DNA from: Streptomyces sp. M41(2017)
GTDB taxonomy: Bacteria; Actinomycetota; Actinomycetes; Streptomycetales; Streptomycetaceae
Direction: 5' to 3'
DNA: 64,000 bases
NCBI RefSeq assembly: GCF_002078175.1
Contig: NZ_MWFK01000001.1
Coordinates: 5,580,001 to 5,644,000 of the forward strand
The position numbers and the translations under genes were made by a program. Positions 24,407 to 33,672 of this stretch are shown here, piece after piece; positions within the stretch are counted from its first letter, which is position 1; each line of letters begins with the position of its first letter. The notes beneath the pieces were generated by a model. That model had not been told where the DNA came from. It ran no database searches and saw only the letters and a list, made by a program, of their open reading frames with translations.

Positions 24407-26005
24407 ATGACGGAACGTATGAGACCGATGTTCTGCGGACGGATCCGTACCTGGGCCGCTGCCGGTGCGACCCTCACCGCACTGAGCGGAGCGGTGGCCG
24501 CCGGCCCCGCGGCGGCGGCGCACGGCGACGACCTCGGGCCCGCCATTGAGGCGATCATGCACAAGCCCGGTTACGAGCACGCGCAATGGGGGGTGCTGGA
24601 AACGGACCCGGAGAGCGGCCAGGTGATTCACTCCCGGTTTGCGAACCAGTTCTTCGTCCCGGGCTCAACGGTCAAGCTCGTCACCATCTCGACCGCGTGG
24701 CACACGCTCGGGCCCGACCACCGCTTCACCACGCCCGTCATGGCGACCGGCCACCGCACCGGATCGACCTTGCACGGGAATCTGGCTCTGGTCGCGCAGG
24801 GCGACCTGACCATGGGCGGGCGCACCAAGCCCGACGGTTCGGTCGACTACACCGACATCGACCACACCGAAGCCGAGCTCCCGGGCGCCACCCTCACACC
24901 GGAGAACCCGCTCGCCGGCATCAACCAGATCGCCCGGCAGATCCGCAAGGCCGGGATCACCCGGGTCGACGGCAACGTCATCATCGACCCCCGCCTGTTC
25001 AAACTCCCCGACTTGGACCCGCAGCCCACGCCGCTGATCCTCAACGACAATCTGATCGACCTGCTGACGGCCCCGACCCGGCCCGGACAGCAGGCCAAGC
25101 TGTCCTGGCGCCCGCAGGTCGCGCCGTACAAGGTGACGTCCAGTGTCCGGACGGTGTCCAGCGGCGGAACCACGTCCATCAACGTGACCGCATCGCCCGA
25201 CGGCACCCGCATCAACCTCACCGGCACCATCGTCGCAGGCGCCCAGCCGGAGCTGCGCGTCTCCGCCATCAAGGACCCGAACGCGTTCGGCCGTACCGCG
25301 CTGATCGAGGCCCTCGCCCGCGCCGGTGTCACCGTCACCGCGCCGCACACCGGACCCAACCCGCAGAAGCAGCTCCCCGCGTCCTACCGCAATACCCCCC
25401 GCGTCGCGGCGTACGTCTCGCCGCCCTACAGCCAGTACGCCAAGCTGATCCTCAAGGTCAGTCACAACCTCGGGGCCAACCTGGCCCTGTGCAACATGGC
25501 GGTCGCACGCGGAAGCAAGAACTGCTTCGACGCTTTCCCGATCGAGCACGACTTCCTCACCGACGTTGCGGGTATCGACCCGAAGCAGTTCCAGCTCTCC
25601 GACGGGCGCGGTGGCACGCCGTCCGAGCGGGTCACACCGAAGGGGCTCGTCGAGCTCCTGACCTACTGGCTGCACACGCCCGACGCGAAGGCCTTCCAGC
25701 GGCTGCTCCCGATCCTCGGCGTGGACGGCTCCAACGGGATCTCCTGCCAGACCAACTGCCCGGCGAAGGGCAAGGTCTTCGCCAAGCCCGGGACCATCGT
25801 CGGTGACGACGAGTTGAACCAGCAGCTCGCGGCCACCGCGCAGAACGAAGCGGGCTATCTCAAGACCGACGACGGCCGCCTGCTGACCTTCTTCGTCGGC
25901 GTCAACGGCGCCAGCAGCCCCGACCTCACGAGCTTCCTCAGCATCTTCAACGACGTCAACCAGATCACCGCGCTCCTCCAGGAGCAGGCCTCCGCGGGCA
26001 ACTAG
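24407..26005 (+). CDS. D-alanyl-D-alanine carboxypeptidase/endopeptidase (PBP4, peptidase S13)
   Basis: 532 residues with a signal peptide ending around residue 38 (AAAAHG). The three penicillin-binding motifs are in order: STVK with Ser87 as nucleophile and Lys90; SHN at 352-354 (KVSHNLGANLAL); and KPGT at 460-463 in place of KTG, a known S13 variant. The large insertion between motifs 1 and 2 is typical of PBP4/DacB. It trims D-Ala from, or cuts crosslinks in, peptidoglycan outside the membrane. The symbol dacB would be reasonable, but the chromosome may hold another copy. Confidence 0.92.
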   Translation: MTERMRPMFCGRIRTWAAAGATLTALSGAVAAGPAAAAHGDDLGPAIEAIMHKPGYEHAQWGVLETDPESGQVIHSRFANQFFVPGSTVKLVTISTAWHTLGPDHRFTTPVMATGHRTGSTLHGNLALVAQGDLTMGGRTKPDGSVDYTDIDHTEAELPGATLTPENPLAGINQIARQIRKAGITRVDGNVIIDPRLFKLPDLDPQPTPLILNDNLIDLLTAPTRPGQQAKLSWRPQVAPYKVTSSVRTVSSGGTTSINVTASPDGTRINLTGTIVAGAQPELRVSAIKDPNAFGRTALIEALARAGVTVTAPHTGPNPQKQLPASYRNTPRVAAYVSPPYSQYAKLILKVSHNLGANLALCNMAVARGSKNCFDAFPIEHDFLTDVAGIDPKQFQLSDGRGGTPSERVTPKGLVELLTYWLHTPDAKAFQRLLPILGVDGSNGISCQTNCPAKGKVFAKPGTIVGDDELNQQLAATAQNEAGYLKTDDGRLLTFFVGVNGASSPDLTSFLSIFNDVNQITALLQEQASAGN

Positions 26006-26336
26006 GCGCGGCCGGGTCCCCGTTCCAGCAACACATGTGCCGCAGCCCCTGCCCGGGTCCTTCCCGCGCGGGGGCTGCCGCGTAGACCCGATGGGCGCAT
26101 GGGCCCGTCGTGCGCATGGGCCGTCGCGCCGCCGTCTCGCAGGGAGGATCAGGCAGTCGACGGGGCGTCAAGGCACGCGCCGCGGCGCCGCGTTTCCACC
26201 GCTTGGTCGCCGACATGGCCTGAGGGCGCAGCCGGTCGCGCGGATCGCCGGATCGTCCTGTCCGGTCTGCCGTTCGGTGATCGTCGAGGTGCGGGGTAGA
26301 CGGGGCGCAGACGTCTGCGGGGAGGGTGGTGCTGGC
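26006..26336. other. Intergenic region, no gene recognised
   Basis: 331 bases between the S13 carboxypeptidase and the hydrolase. The hydrolase frame is open through much of it, but without conserved sequence or start signals. Confidence 0.35.
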
Positions 26337-27206
26337 ATGTTCAAGGGCTTTCGGCTTGAGTACGTCGACCTGGGGGAGGTCACGCTTCGGGTGCGGCACG
26401 GGGGCACGGGGTCGCCGGTCGTGCTGTTGCACGGACATCCGCGGACCCACACGACGTGGCACCAGGTCGCGCTGCGGCTGGCCGAGCACCACACGACGGT
26501 GGTGCCTGACCTGCGTGGATACGGCCGCTCGTCACTGCCGCCCGACGAGCCGGGCCATCGCCAGTCCAGCAAGCGGGCCATGGCGCACGATGTCGTCCGA
26601 CTCATGGCTCACCTCGGCCACGACCGGTTCGCTGTCGTGGGGCACGATCGCGGTTCTCTCGTGGCGTTTCGGACCGCGATGGATCACTCGGAGAGGGTGT
26701 CCCATCTGGTGGTTATGGACGGGCTTCCGGTTATCGAGCATCTGGAGCGCACCGACGCCGGTTTCGCGCAGGCGTGGTGGCACTGGTGGTTCATGGGGCA
26801 GACGGACAAACCTGCCGAGCGCGTGATCTGCGCCGACCCGGAGGCCTGGTACAGGACGCCTGCGCCGCAGATCATGGGCGAGGGCAATCATGCTGACCTC
26901 TGGGCGGCCTTGCGCGACCCGGACGTCGTGCACGGGATGTGCGAGGACTACCGCGCGGGTCTGCGCGCCGACCGGGACGACGACGCGGCGGACAGGGTTG
27001 CGGGCCGCCAGGTGCAATGCCCGGCCCTGTTGCTCGAGTCGGCCCACGACGACCTGGACATTCACGGGGACCCGGCCGCGATCTGGCAGCCCTGGCTCGC
27101 GCGGCCGCTGCAGCACCGTGTGATCGACTCTGGTCATCACCAGGCCGAGGAGGCACCGGACGCGGTCGCCGACGCCCTCCTCGAATTCGTTCGGGATACG
27201 GGGTGA
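26337..27206 (+). CDS. Haloacetate dehalogenase-like alpha/beta hydrolase
   Basis: 289 residues. The nucleophile position is Asp104 in VVGHDRGSLVA rather than Ser, as in fluoroacetate/haloacetate dehalogenases and epoxide hydrolases. LLHGHPRTHTTWHQVA gives the oxyanion HG-P motif, DLRGYGRS is also typical, WHWWFMGQ lies in the cap and the His is in SGHHQAEEAP. Such enzymes form a covalent aspartyl ester with the substrate carbon. ATG 26337 follows GGGGAGGGTGG. True substrate is unknown; fluoroacetate is only one option in the family. Confidence 0.82.
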   Translation: MFKGFRLEYVDLGEVTLRVRHGGTGSPVVLLHGHPRTHTTWHQVALRLAEHHTTVVPDLRGYGRSSLPPDEPGHRQSSKRAMAHDVVRLMAHLGHDRFAVVGHDRGSLVAFRTAMDHSERVSHLVVMDGLPVIEHLERTDAGFAQAWWHWWFMGQTDKPAERVICADPEAWYRTPAPQIMGEGNHADLWAALRDPDVVHGMCEDYRAGLRADRDDDAADRVAGRQVQCPALLLESAHDDLDIHGDPAAIWQPWLARPLQHRVIDSGHHQAEEAPDAVADALLEFVRDTG

Positions 27207-27976
27207 GAACCCGGAACCGTCACGGTGCCGTGAGACGTGTCGGTGCGCTGAACATCGACGACGCCCGTGCTGTGTCTGCTCGCAGCACGGGAACCCGCGC
27301 CTGGACCCCGCCTTCAGCAGCCCGCCGAAGCCGCCCCTGTGGTGGCTGCTTGCGATGACCCGAATGGGAGATGAGGTGACAACCCGCACCGCTGCCTACC
27401 CAGCGGCTTGAGCTGTCCCCAAAAACGGCGGATGCCGATCCTTTACGTGGTGGCGGCGCCGCAAACGGCGACGCCCCGCACATGATCCTCGACGATCGAC
27501 GCCGGCAGCCACGGTGAAACCTGTTATCACGGCCGGAGGGTGTGGCTGCCCACGGCCGGATGGGGCGGTGCCGTCGAGGTGGAGGGCGATCGCTGCGGCG
27601 CTGAAGCGATCGCCCCGTCCTGGCGGCTGCCCAGGCCCATGGTGCGTGGCGGTGGCGAGTGCCGTTGTGGGCGGACGCCGGGGCGCCTGGCAACTCGTAC
27701 AGCGCGTACCCCGAGCGCCGATCGATCAGGTCACCGTCAGGCCTGTCGCCGCAGGTCTGCACCGCGGTCGAAGGGAGTGGGTCGATCACACGCCATCCAC
27801 CCGTCGCGCGGATACCGGCATCGCGCCCATAGTGCGTGAAACCTGTCACAATCCACCCAATAAATCGGACTAATAAGTAAAAATGGCTCCTTGGGGTTGA
27901 TTCCTCCTCTGTCGATCAGTCGGGGGAATCAACGATCAGCCGGGGGAATCGACGACCAGCGGCCTGGGAGAAGAGT
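27207..27976. other. Long intergenic region before the L,D-transpeptidase
   Basis: 770 bases. I recognise no gene. A minus-strand frame (27220-27849) contains one protein-like stretch (ATGGWRVIDPLPSTAVQTCG) of unknown identity. The last 130 bases are AT-richer (TAATAAGTAAAAATGG near 27872) and carry a 20-base tandem repeat listed separately, so the promoter is probably here. Confidence 0.4.
27913..27960 (+). repeat. 20-base tandem repeat before the L,D-transpeptidase
   Basis: CGATCAGTCGGGGGAATC (27913-27930) and CGATCAGCCGGGGGAATC (27933-27950) repeat with a 20-base period, followed by a third partial unit CGACCAGC (27953-27960). They end 16 bases before the TTG start. The period of about two helical turns would place copies on one face of the DNA, fitting a binding-site array. 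Confidence 0.75.
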
Positions 27977-29203
27977 TTGATCACCGCACGCAAGCGAGGC
28001 ACCGTACTGATGGCTTCGGCCGGGGCCCTCGTGCTCACGGCCCTGGCCGGTACCAGCTACGCCGCCACCGGCGACAACGGGGCTCACCCTGATGCGCAGC
28101 AGCAGGCGCAGGCGCATCACAGGGACACCCAGGACGTTTCCGACGCCCGAATAAAGATCACGCCCGGCGGGGCCCACGGCGTCGGAGCCAGCGACCCCGT
28201 GAATGTCGCGGTCAGTAACGGCAAGCTCACCAAAGTGACCATGACCGACGTTGCGACGGGTACCGAGGTTCCGGGCACCCTGTCCACGGACGCTACTTCC
28301 TGGATGCCGTCCGGCCCGCTGAAGCAGGCCACTCGCTATCAGGTCGCCGCGGAGGCCGAGGATGCGAAGGGCCGCTCGGCCATCGAGAACGCCGCCATCA
28401 GTACGGTCTCTCCGGCCAACGACTTCCTCGGGCACCTCTCGCCCGAGAACGGCTCGACCGTCGGCGTGGGCATGCCCGTGACCTTCACCTTCGACAAGGC
28501 GATCGGCGACAAGGCCGCGGTGGAGTCGAAGATCCAGGTCAGTTCCAGCAGCGGCGAGCAGATCGCCGGCCACTGGCTCACCAACAGTCGACTGGACTTC
28601 CGCCCCGAGCACTACTGGAAGCCCGGCTCCACCGTCACCGTCAAGATGAGCCGCGACGGCGTCCAGCAGACGGTCACTTTCAAGATCGGCCGGAGCCAGA
28701 TCAGCACCGTCGACGCCAAGACGAAGCAGATGTCCGTCGTGCGGGACGGCAAGACGATCAAGACCATCCCCATCTCGGCCGGCAGCGCAGAGCACCCGAC
28801 GTACAACGGCCAGATGGCCATCTCCGAGAAGTACCGGCAGATCCACATGAACGGTGCGACCGTCGGCCTCACGGAGAAGAACGGCAAGCCCTCCTACGAC
28901 ATCGAGGCCGTGCCGCACGCCATGCGCCTGACCGACTCGGGCACGTTCATCCACGGCAACTACTGGGGTGGCGACTCGGTCTTCGGCAAGGTCAACACCA
29001 GCCACGGCTGCGTCGGACTCAAGGACGTCAGGAACGCCGACGACGGCAAGCTGCCCGCCGCATGGTTCTTCGACAACTCGCTGACTGGTGACGTCGTGAT
29101 CGTCAAGAACTCCCCGGACAAGGCCACGGTCGCCCCGGGCAACGGCCTCAGCGACTGGAACATGCCGTGGAGCCAGTGGGTCTCGGGCAGCGCGTCGAAC
29201 TGA
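27977..29203 (+). CDS. Secreted L,D-transpeptidase (YkuD) with N-terminal Ig-like domains
   Basis: 408 residues from TTG 27977, preceded by GGGAGAAG. Signal peptide about 1-30 (ending SYA). Two Ig-like domains (about 55-145 and 150-238, as in mycobacterial Ldt proteins) lead to the YkuD catalytic domain. The active site is HGNYWG with His326 and TSHGC with Ser342, His343 and Cys345. The enzyme makes 3-3 crosslinks between diamino acids in peptidoglycan and is resistant to most penicillins. A strong terminator follows at 29323. Confidence 0.93.
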   Translation: MITARKRGTVLMASAGALVLTALAGTSYAATGDNGAHPDAQQQAQAHHRDTQDVSDARIKITPGGAHGVGASDPVNVAVSNGKLTKVTMTDVATGTEVPGTLSTDATSWMPSGPLKQATRYQVAAEAEDAKGRSAIENAAISTVSPANDFLGHLSPENGSTVGVGMPVTFTFDKAIGDKAAVESKIQVSSSSGEQIAGHWLTNSRLDFRPEHYWKPGSTVTVKMSRDGVQQTVTFKIGRSQISTVDAKTKQMSVVRDGKTIKTIPISAGSAEHPTYNGQMAISEKYRQIHMNGATVGLTEKNGKPSYDIEAVPHAMRLTDSGTFIHGNYWGGDSVFGKVNTSHGCVGLKDVRNADDGKLPAAWFFDNSLTGDVVIVKNSPDKATVAPGNGLSDWNMPWSQWVSGSASN

Positions 29204-29322
29204 CGCCACGTCGCTCACGCACGCGAACCTGAATCCTCCCGTCTGGCGGCGGCCGGGACATCACCGCCCGGCGCCTTGATTCTGACGCCGTCGATTCCGA
29301 AGAGCGCGTGCATGGAAAAGGT

Positions 29323-29353
29323 GGAGCCCCGCCCGGTCGTCGGGCGGGGCTCC
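29323..29353 (+). terminator. Terminator after the L,D-transpeptidase
   Basis: GGAGCCCCGCCCG, a 5-base loop GTCGT, and the exact complement form a perfect 13-base stem 120 bases after the stop codon. It may also serve the convergent gene ending at 29442. Confidence 0.85.
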
Positions 29354-29441
29354 ATCAGCTTGGTACGGCCGGAGTCTGCGTGAGTTTCCGCCGTGACTCC
29401 GCTCGGGCACGATCACGGTGGCTCGGAGCGAGAAGGGCCGG

Positions 29442-29864
29442 CTATTCCCAGCAGCGGCCTACCCACCATCCGGCCTCGGGTGACGCGAAGGGGTCGGGCC
29501 AGGTCCTGGCGATGTAGAGATCATCGAGCGGTTGCACCAGGCGCCGCAGCTCGCGCGCCGCTTGTGGCGCGAGAGCGTGCATGGCCACTTCCAGAACTCC
29601 CCGCACGTCGGTTGCGTAATAGGGGCTGCACAGAGTGCAACCACAGCCGCCGGAAAGACCACGACTGGGGCGGTGGGCTGTTCGCGACCACTCCTGCAGG
29701 GCCTGGGCTGTCGCCCCGGGCCAGAACCGATCGCGCTCAAGACGGGAGATCGCTCCGGCGAGCTTGCCGGAGCCCCGCGGCATTCCGGGTGCTCGTACTT
29801 CATGCAGCCGCCGCCTCGGGTGGCGTCCGGCGGCGCGGACTTGGGACGGCCGATTACGCGGCAT
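29442..29864 (-). CDS. Conserved hypothetical protein with a CxCxxC-like cysteine cluster
   Basis: 140 residues from ATG 29864 behind AAAGGACG. The N-terminal 40 residues are highly basic (RHPRRRLHEVR). The middle contains GGCGCTLCSPYY, a cysteine triplet that could bind metal, and the C-terminal half is a helical ARELRRLVQPLDDLYIARTWPDP segment. Such short basic proteins with this C-terminus recur in Streptomyces accessory DNA. Function unknown. Confidence 0.6.
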   Translation of the reverse strand: MPRNRPSQVRAAGRHPRRRLHEVRAPGMPRGSGKLAGAISRLERDRFWPGATAQALQEWSRTAHRPSRGLSGGCGCTLCSPYYATDVRGVLEVAMHALAPQAARELRRLVQPLDDLYIARTWPDPFASPEAGWWVGRCWE

Positions 29865-30154
29865 CGTCCTTTCTGAGCTTGGTGTTCACGGGGGCAGCAT
29901 GCCAGACCCGAGAGACACCGCGCACTTGATAAGGAGCTCGACGGGGCGTCCACCCGGCGGCGAAAGTCGCTCAAGGCCTGCTGCACCAGAGCCTGGTGAC
30001 GGGCGAAGAGTACGCCGTGGTGATCAAATCGTTGCTGTCCCGCGTACAACCGCCTACAGCCCTCCGCTGTCCGACAGTTGGCCGCCAGGAATGATCCTTC
30101 GGCCGGCATTCCAGAGGCCCGGTCAGGGCTGTGGGGGAGAGGACGGGCTCGTAG

Positions 30155-30949
30155 ATGGGGAAGCCGACGATGGGCAGAACGATGTGGAGCACAGTGGTGG
30201 CCGGTGGAGCGGCGGTCGTGTTCACCGGGGTGGCGGCGGTGCCCGCCGGGGCCGCTGAGGGCGGGGTCTCGTTCACCCGGGTCACGGTGAATGGCGGGAA
30301 GCCGATCGTCGTCGGGACCACCAACGAGGTTGTCGTGCCCGCATCCTTCCGGATGACGACGAAGCTCACCTACGACTTCGGTCCAACCGTGTTCCCCTAC
30401 CGGGGGCACCCCGACAGCAGTGACACGCTGCAGAGCACCGTCATCACCAGCGACTGCAAGGTCGTGGACAAGGCCGACGGGATCTGCGACTTCAAGGAGT
30501 GGCTGTACATCGACCCGAGGTTCGCCGACTTCGGGAACGAGTACGCCGGTGCTTGGAAGACCGCAGCGCGGGTCTTTCTCGCCGGTGACGCCTTCGACAC
30601 CGACGACGAGAACCTCCCGTTGCAGGTGCAGCGGGCTACGCGGGTCACGGTCAACGCATCGCCGGAGCCCGTCGCGGCAGGCAAGACGATCACTGTCACC
30701 GGCCGGGTCGAACGGGCGAACTGGGACACCCACACGTACCAGGGCTACGCGGGCCGCACGGTGAGCCTGCAGTTCAAGGCGGCCGGCGCCTCCTCGTACA
30801 CGACGGTCAAGAAGGCGACATCGAGCAGCACCGGCGCCCTCAAGACCACGGTGAAGGCGACGAAGTCGGGGACGTGGCGGTGGACGTACTACGGGAACTC
30901 CACCTCCGGGGCGAAGTCGTCGACCGGTGACTCTGTCGCCGTGCAGTAG
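30155..30949 (+). CDS. Secreted protein A of a paralogous pair (Ig-like C-terminal domain)
   Basis: 264 residues. Signal peptide about 1-34 (ending PAGAAEG). After a first beta domain with two cysteines (SDCKVVDKADGICDF) comes a C-terminal Ig-like domain: SPEPVAAGKTITVTGRVERA, SLQFKAAGASSYTTVKKAT, TGALKTTVKATKSGTWRW and a closing GNSTSGA. The same arrangement is found in the gene at 32246-33091. The extracellular role is unknown; Gly/Ser/Thr-rich beta domains of this kind often bind carbohydrate or other surface polymers. Start could also be ATG 30170. Confidence 0.75.
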   Translation: MGKPTMGRTMWSTVVAGGAAVVFTGVAAVPAGAAEGGVSFTRVTVNGGKPIVVGTTNEVVVPASFRMTTKLTYDFGPTVFPYRGHPDSSDTLQSTVITSDCKVVDKADGICDFKEWLYIDPRFADFGNEYAGAWKTAARVFLAGDAFDTDDENLPLQVQRATRVTVNASPEPVAAGKTITVTGRVERANWDTHTYQGYAGRTVSLQFKAAGASSYTTVKKATSSSTGALKTTVKATKSGTWRWTYYGNSTSGAKSSTGDSVAVQ

Positions 30950-31093
30950 TCGACGTGCCCGGACCTCTTCGCCATCTGCCGTGACCGTGTATTCCGCGCC
31001 GTCAGCGCGCTGTTCGGCCGGGTCGGCCAACCAGCGCGCTCGGTTGCAGCGAGGCCGGCATCCCGGCCCGTCGCCCCAGGAGCCTCGGGCCCG

Positions 31094-31735
31094 TCACAGC
31101 GCGAAGGCGGGGACACCGGCGGTACGGGTCACCTCGCACACCCTCTGGGCCGGCGAGGGCGCGGCGGGTGGTGGCGCGAGGGCCGGGCCGATCAGCGGCA
31201 TGACGCTCGCCAGCATCTCCGCCTCGCTCGCGGTCCCGTCCACGATCAGATCGGCCGCCGCCCGGGAGGGCGCGACGTGGGCCGCGTGGCGGTCTCTGCC
31301 GGTCTGCAGATAGTTGCGCAGGGACAGCCGGGGGTCCTGCCGCTGCACTTCGATCTTCCGGAGGATCTTGCGGGCCAGGCGTATGTCGTCGGGGGTGTCG
31401 ACATACACCCGCCACGCGGCTCGCCGGACCACGGACGGCAGGGTCAGCGCGAACAGGCCCTCGACCACCACCAGCAGCACACCGGCACGCAACAGCGCCG
31501 CGTCGATGGCGTGTGTCACCGCTGCCTCGTCGATCGAGCCCGGATGGTTCCAGTCCAGGACGGCGTGGTGGTCGGCACTGACCGTCCACACACCCCTCAG
31601 GGGGTCGTGCGCGGGCACGTAGTAGTCGTCCAGATGGATCAGCGCGATGCTCTCGGGACACTGCAGGGAAAGGGCTTCGGCAAGGGTGGACTTGCCGGAT
31701 GCGGTGCCGCCTGCGACCGCCAGTACACCCGTCAT
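31094..31735 (-). CDS. Uridine kinase-like P-loop kinase
   Basis: 213 residues from ATG 31735 after GAGGAGC. The P-loop GGTASGKST is at the N-terminus, followed by IHLDDYYVP (the uridine-kinase Asp-Asp-Tyr segment), DWNHPGSID and the lid with RRAAWRVYVDTPDDIRLARKILR. It should phosphorylate a nucleoside or a similar small alcohol. It sits between the two paralogous secreted-protein genes on the opposite strand, without an evident functional link. Confidence 0.82.
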   Translation of the reverse strand: MTGVLAVAGGTASGKSTLAEALSLQCPESIALIHLDDYYVPAHDPLRGVWTVSADHHAVLDWNHPGSIDEAAVTHAIDAALLRAGVLLVVVEGLFALTLPSVVRRAAWRVYVDTPDDIRLARKILRKIEVQRQDPRLSLRNYLQTGRDRHAAHVAPSRAAADLIVDGTASEAEMLASVMPLIGPALAPPPAAPSPAQRVCEVTRTAGVPAFAL

Positions 31736-32245
31736 AGCGGGCGCTCCTCATGTGCTCAAAGGGATAGACGAAGCGACCGGACGAGCCGGGTGCAGGGAAT
31801 GTACGGCGACGAGATCGCCCCTGGCAAGCGGTGAAGCGCAGCCCGGTTCTTTCCGCCCGGCACTGCTCGACCTGCAGGACTCCTGCCGCGGCTGGAACCC
31901 CGGGTGATCAGCAGAAAGCTCCCGACGGCAACCGGTCCGAGGCGCACCGACGCTTCATCGGCCGCGGCGTTCGCCGGTCCTGGCCGGAGGGGTCGTTCCG
32001 GGTGAAGCGGCCGGTACTGGTGCCGTAGTTGCGGGCGCCCGTGTGGTGCAGATGCATGGGGTCCTGGTAGGTGCCGGCGAAGCGGTAAGGCCGTCCGGTT
32101 GCCGGGGGATCGGTCGGCGTGATGACGCGATCAGCCGCCTTGCCGGCCGGGTGCGGAGCGGCGTCGGGTGCCGCCCCTGGATGATCTAGAGTTCCGGCGG
32201 CGGGCAGTCGACCCGCCGCTCTCGTATCTGACTCAGGGGTGGGGA
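31736..32245. other. Intergenic region holding an Rhs fragment
   Basis: 510 bases. Only the Rhs remnant (31971-32099) is recognisable; the flanks carry no gene or operator I can support. Confidence 0.4.
31971..32099 (-). pseudogene. Rhs/YD-repeat core fragment
   Basis: Minus-strand translation gives GRPYRFAGTYQDPMHLHHTG followed by ARNYGTSTGRFTRNDPSGQD. This is the hallmark of the Rhs-associated core (consensus YxFAGxYxDxxGLYxxGARYYDPxxGRFxxxDP). About 43 residues are left; neither the repeat shell nor a toxin tail is present, and key residues (YY to NY, G to H) have drifted. It is a remnant of a polymorphic toxin or wall-associated protein gene. Confidence 0.7.
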
Positions 32246-33091
32246 TTGATCACTGCGACATCCGCTGCTGTACAGCGGAACAGACCGGCGACCGCGCGGA
32301 GCGTGGCCGCCGCGGTCGTGGCCGGAGGTATGACGCTGGTGGGCGTGGGGCTCACGGCGCCGGCCGCGCACGCGGCTGAAAGCGACATCTCCTTCTCGAA
32401 AGTCGTCTTCAACAACGGCGAGCCGATCGTCGTCGGTATCAGTGCCGAAGTCGAGGCCCGACTGACGTACACGGTGAAGAGCAAGGTGGCGCTCGACGAC
32501 TGGTATGTCGACGCGTACCGCAGCAGCGGGTCCAACCGGTACATGCTCTCGATCTCCTCGACCCGGTGGAGCTGCAAGGTGTCGTCTGCGGGGGGCTATA
32601 CCTTCCGTGCCTGCGACGAGACGGTGACCATCGACCCGAACGGGATGCCGGTCGGTCATGGCAATCACCTCGTCAACAGTGACGCCGCCGCGTGGAAGAC
32701 TCTCGGCACGGCCATCAAGAAGAACGGTGGCTACGACGACGACCTGCTCTCCGCGACGGTCAGCCTCCAGCGTGCCTCGCGCATCCAGAGCGCGAACGCG
32801 TCCCCGGAGCCCGTCGCAAAGGGCAAGCAGATCACCGTTACGGGCACTGTGCAGCGCGCCAACTGGAGTCAGCACCGCTACGACAATTACGGCGGCCGGT
32901 CGGTGAAGCTGCAGTTCAAGCCGGCCGGTTCCAGCACCTACTCCACGGTCAAGTCCGTGACCGCCGGCAGTACCGGTCACCTGAAGACCACCGTGACGGC
33001 TTCCCAGGACGGCACCTGGCGCTGGCGTTACAGCGGCAACACCACCACCGGTGCCAGCAACTCCTCCGGCGACTACGTCGACGTGAGCTGA
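32246..33091 (+). CDS. Secreted protein B of a paralogous pair (Ig-like C-terminal domain)
   Basis: 281 residues from TTG 32246 with AGGGGTGGGG upstream. Signal peptide about 1-45 (ending PAAHAAE). It aligns with the gene at 30155-30949 across its length: SDISFSKVVFNNGEPIVVG versus GVSFTRVTVNGGKPIVVG near the N-terminus, a cysteine pair, then SPEPVAKGKQITVTGTVQRA, KLQFKPAGSSTYSTVKS, TGHLKTTVTASQDGTWRW and GNTTTGA. The two copies flank a kinase gene and an Rhs remnant, so they look like an old duplication. Function unknown. Confidence 0.75.
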   Translation: MITATSAAVQRNRPATARSVAAAVVAGGMTLVGVGLTAPAAHAAESDISFSKVVFNNGEPIVVGISAEVEARLTYTVKSKVALDDWYVDAYRSSGSNRYMLSISSTRWSCKVSSAGGYTFRACDETVTIDPNGMPVGHGNHLVNSDAAAWKTLGTAIKKNGGYDDDLLSATVSLQRASRIQSANASPEPVAKGKQITVTGTVQRANWSQHRYDNYGGRSVKLQFKPAGSSTYSTVKSVTAGSTGHLKTTVTASQDGTWRWRYSGNTTTGASNSSGDYVDVS

Positions 33092-33672
33092 GGACCCGTA
33101 CCACGGTCGGTGCGCCCGACTGCGCAGCGAAGGCCCCGCTCCGGCGGGGCCTTCCACACCGCCGGCGCACCTCGATGGCCCGCCTTCCGCGTGTCCTCCC
33201 CGCTGAGGCCGTCGGTGCAGTCACTGGCGTCGGGACGAGGCGGCATTCGCCCCGTCGACGCGTTCACCGCGCACGGATGCGCGTTGTGGGACCGCTTGGC
33301 GAAGTGAGCCGCCGGGGAATCTGTCGGGCCTTCGGCCTCTGTCCCGTCACTTCATCGAGCCGGACAGCACCATCGTCGAATGGGACATGGACGTCGAGGC
33401 GCCTTCGACGCTGCCCGTCGGGCGTCGGGCGCGGATCCGCGACAAAGCACAACCGGACGCCGGGCCCACCCGGATCGCGAGTCGTTCGATCCGCGAACGG
33501 CCGGACGAACCTCGGAGACCGGGCCCCTCCGTGCGGAAGGTGCTGAAGCGGATGATTCCCCGAACGCCTGCGTGTTCACCGGGGGGCGACGGCTTTCGCG
33601 AAACCGTGAACCTTTTGGATGTCGGCGGGGAACAACGGGTGAGGCATTCACCGAGGAGTCAGGGGAAGCACT
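33092..33672. other. Intergenic region before the second ECF sigma factor
   Basis: 581 bases. After the terminator at 33129-33154 nothing coding is recognised. AT-richer sequence near 33600-33640 (GTGAAC, then TTTTGGATGTCGG) could hold an ECF-type promoter, but I cannot fix its elements. Confidence 0.35.
33129..33154 (+). terminator. Terminator after secreted protein B
   Basis: GAAGGCCCCGC, loop TCCG, then GCGGGGCCTTC: a perfect 11-base stem 38 bases after the stop codon. Confidence 0.85.

Noticed and set aside
27220..27849. 209-codon minus-strand frame with a protein-like segment
   Set aside because: One stretch looks coding, but the remainder is Arg/Ser/His-rich noise and no family is recognised.
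29459..31030. 523-codon minus-strand open frame
   Set aside because: Overlaps the secreted protein at 30155 and another frame at 29442 that has a ribosome-binding site and protein-like composition.
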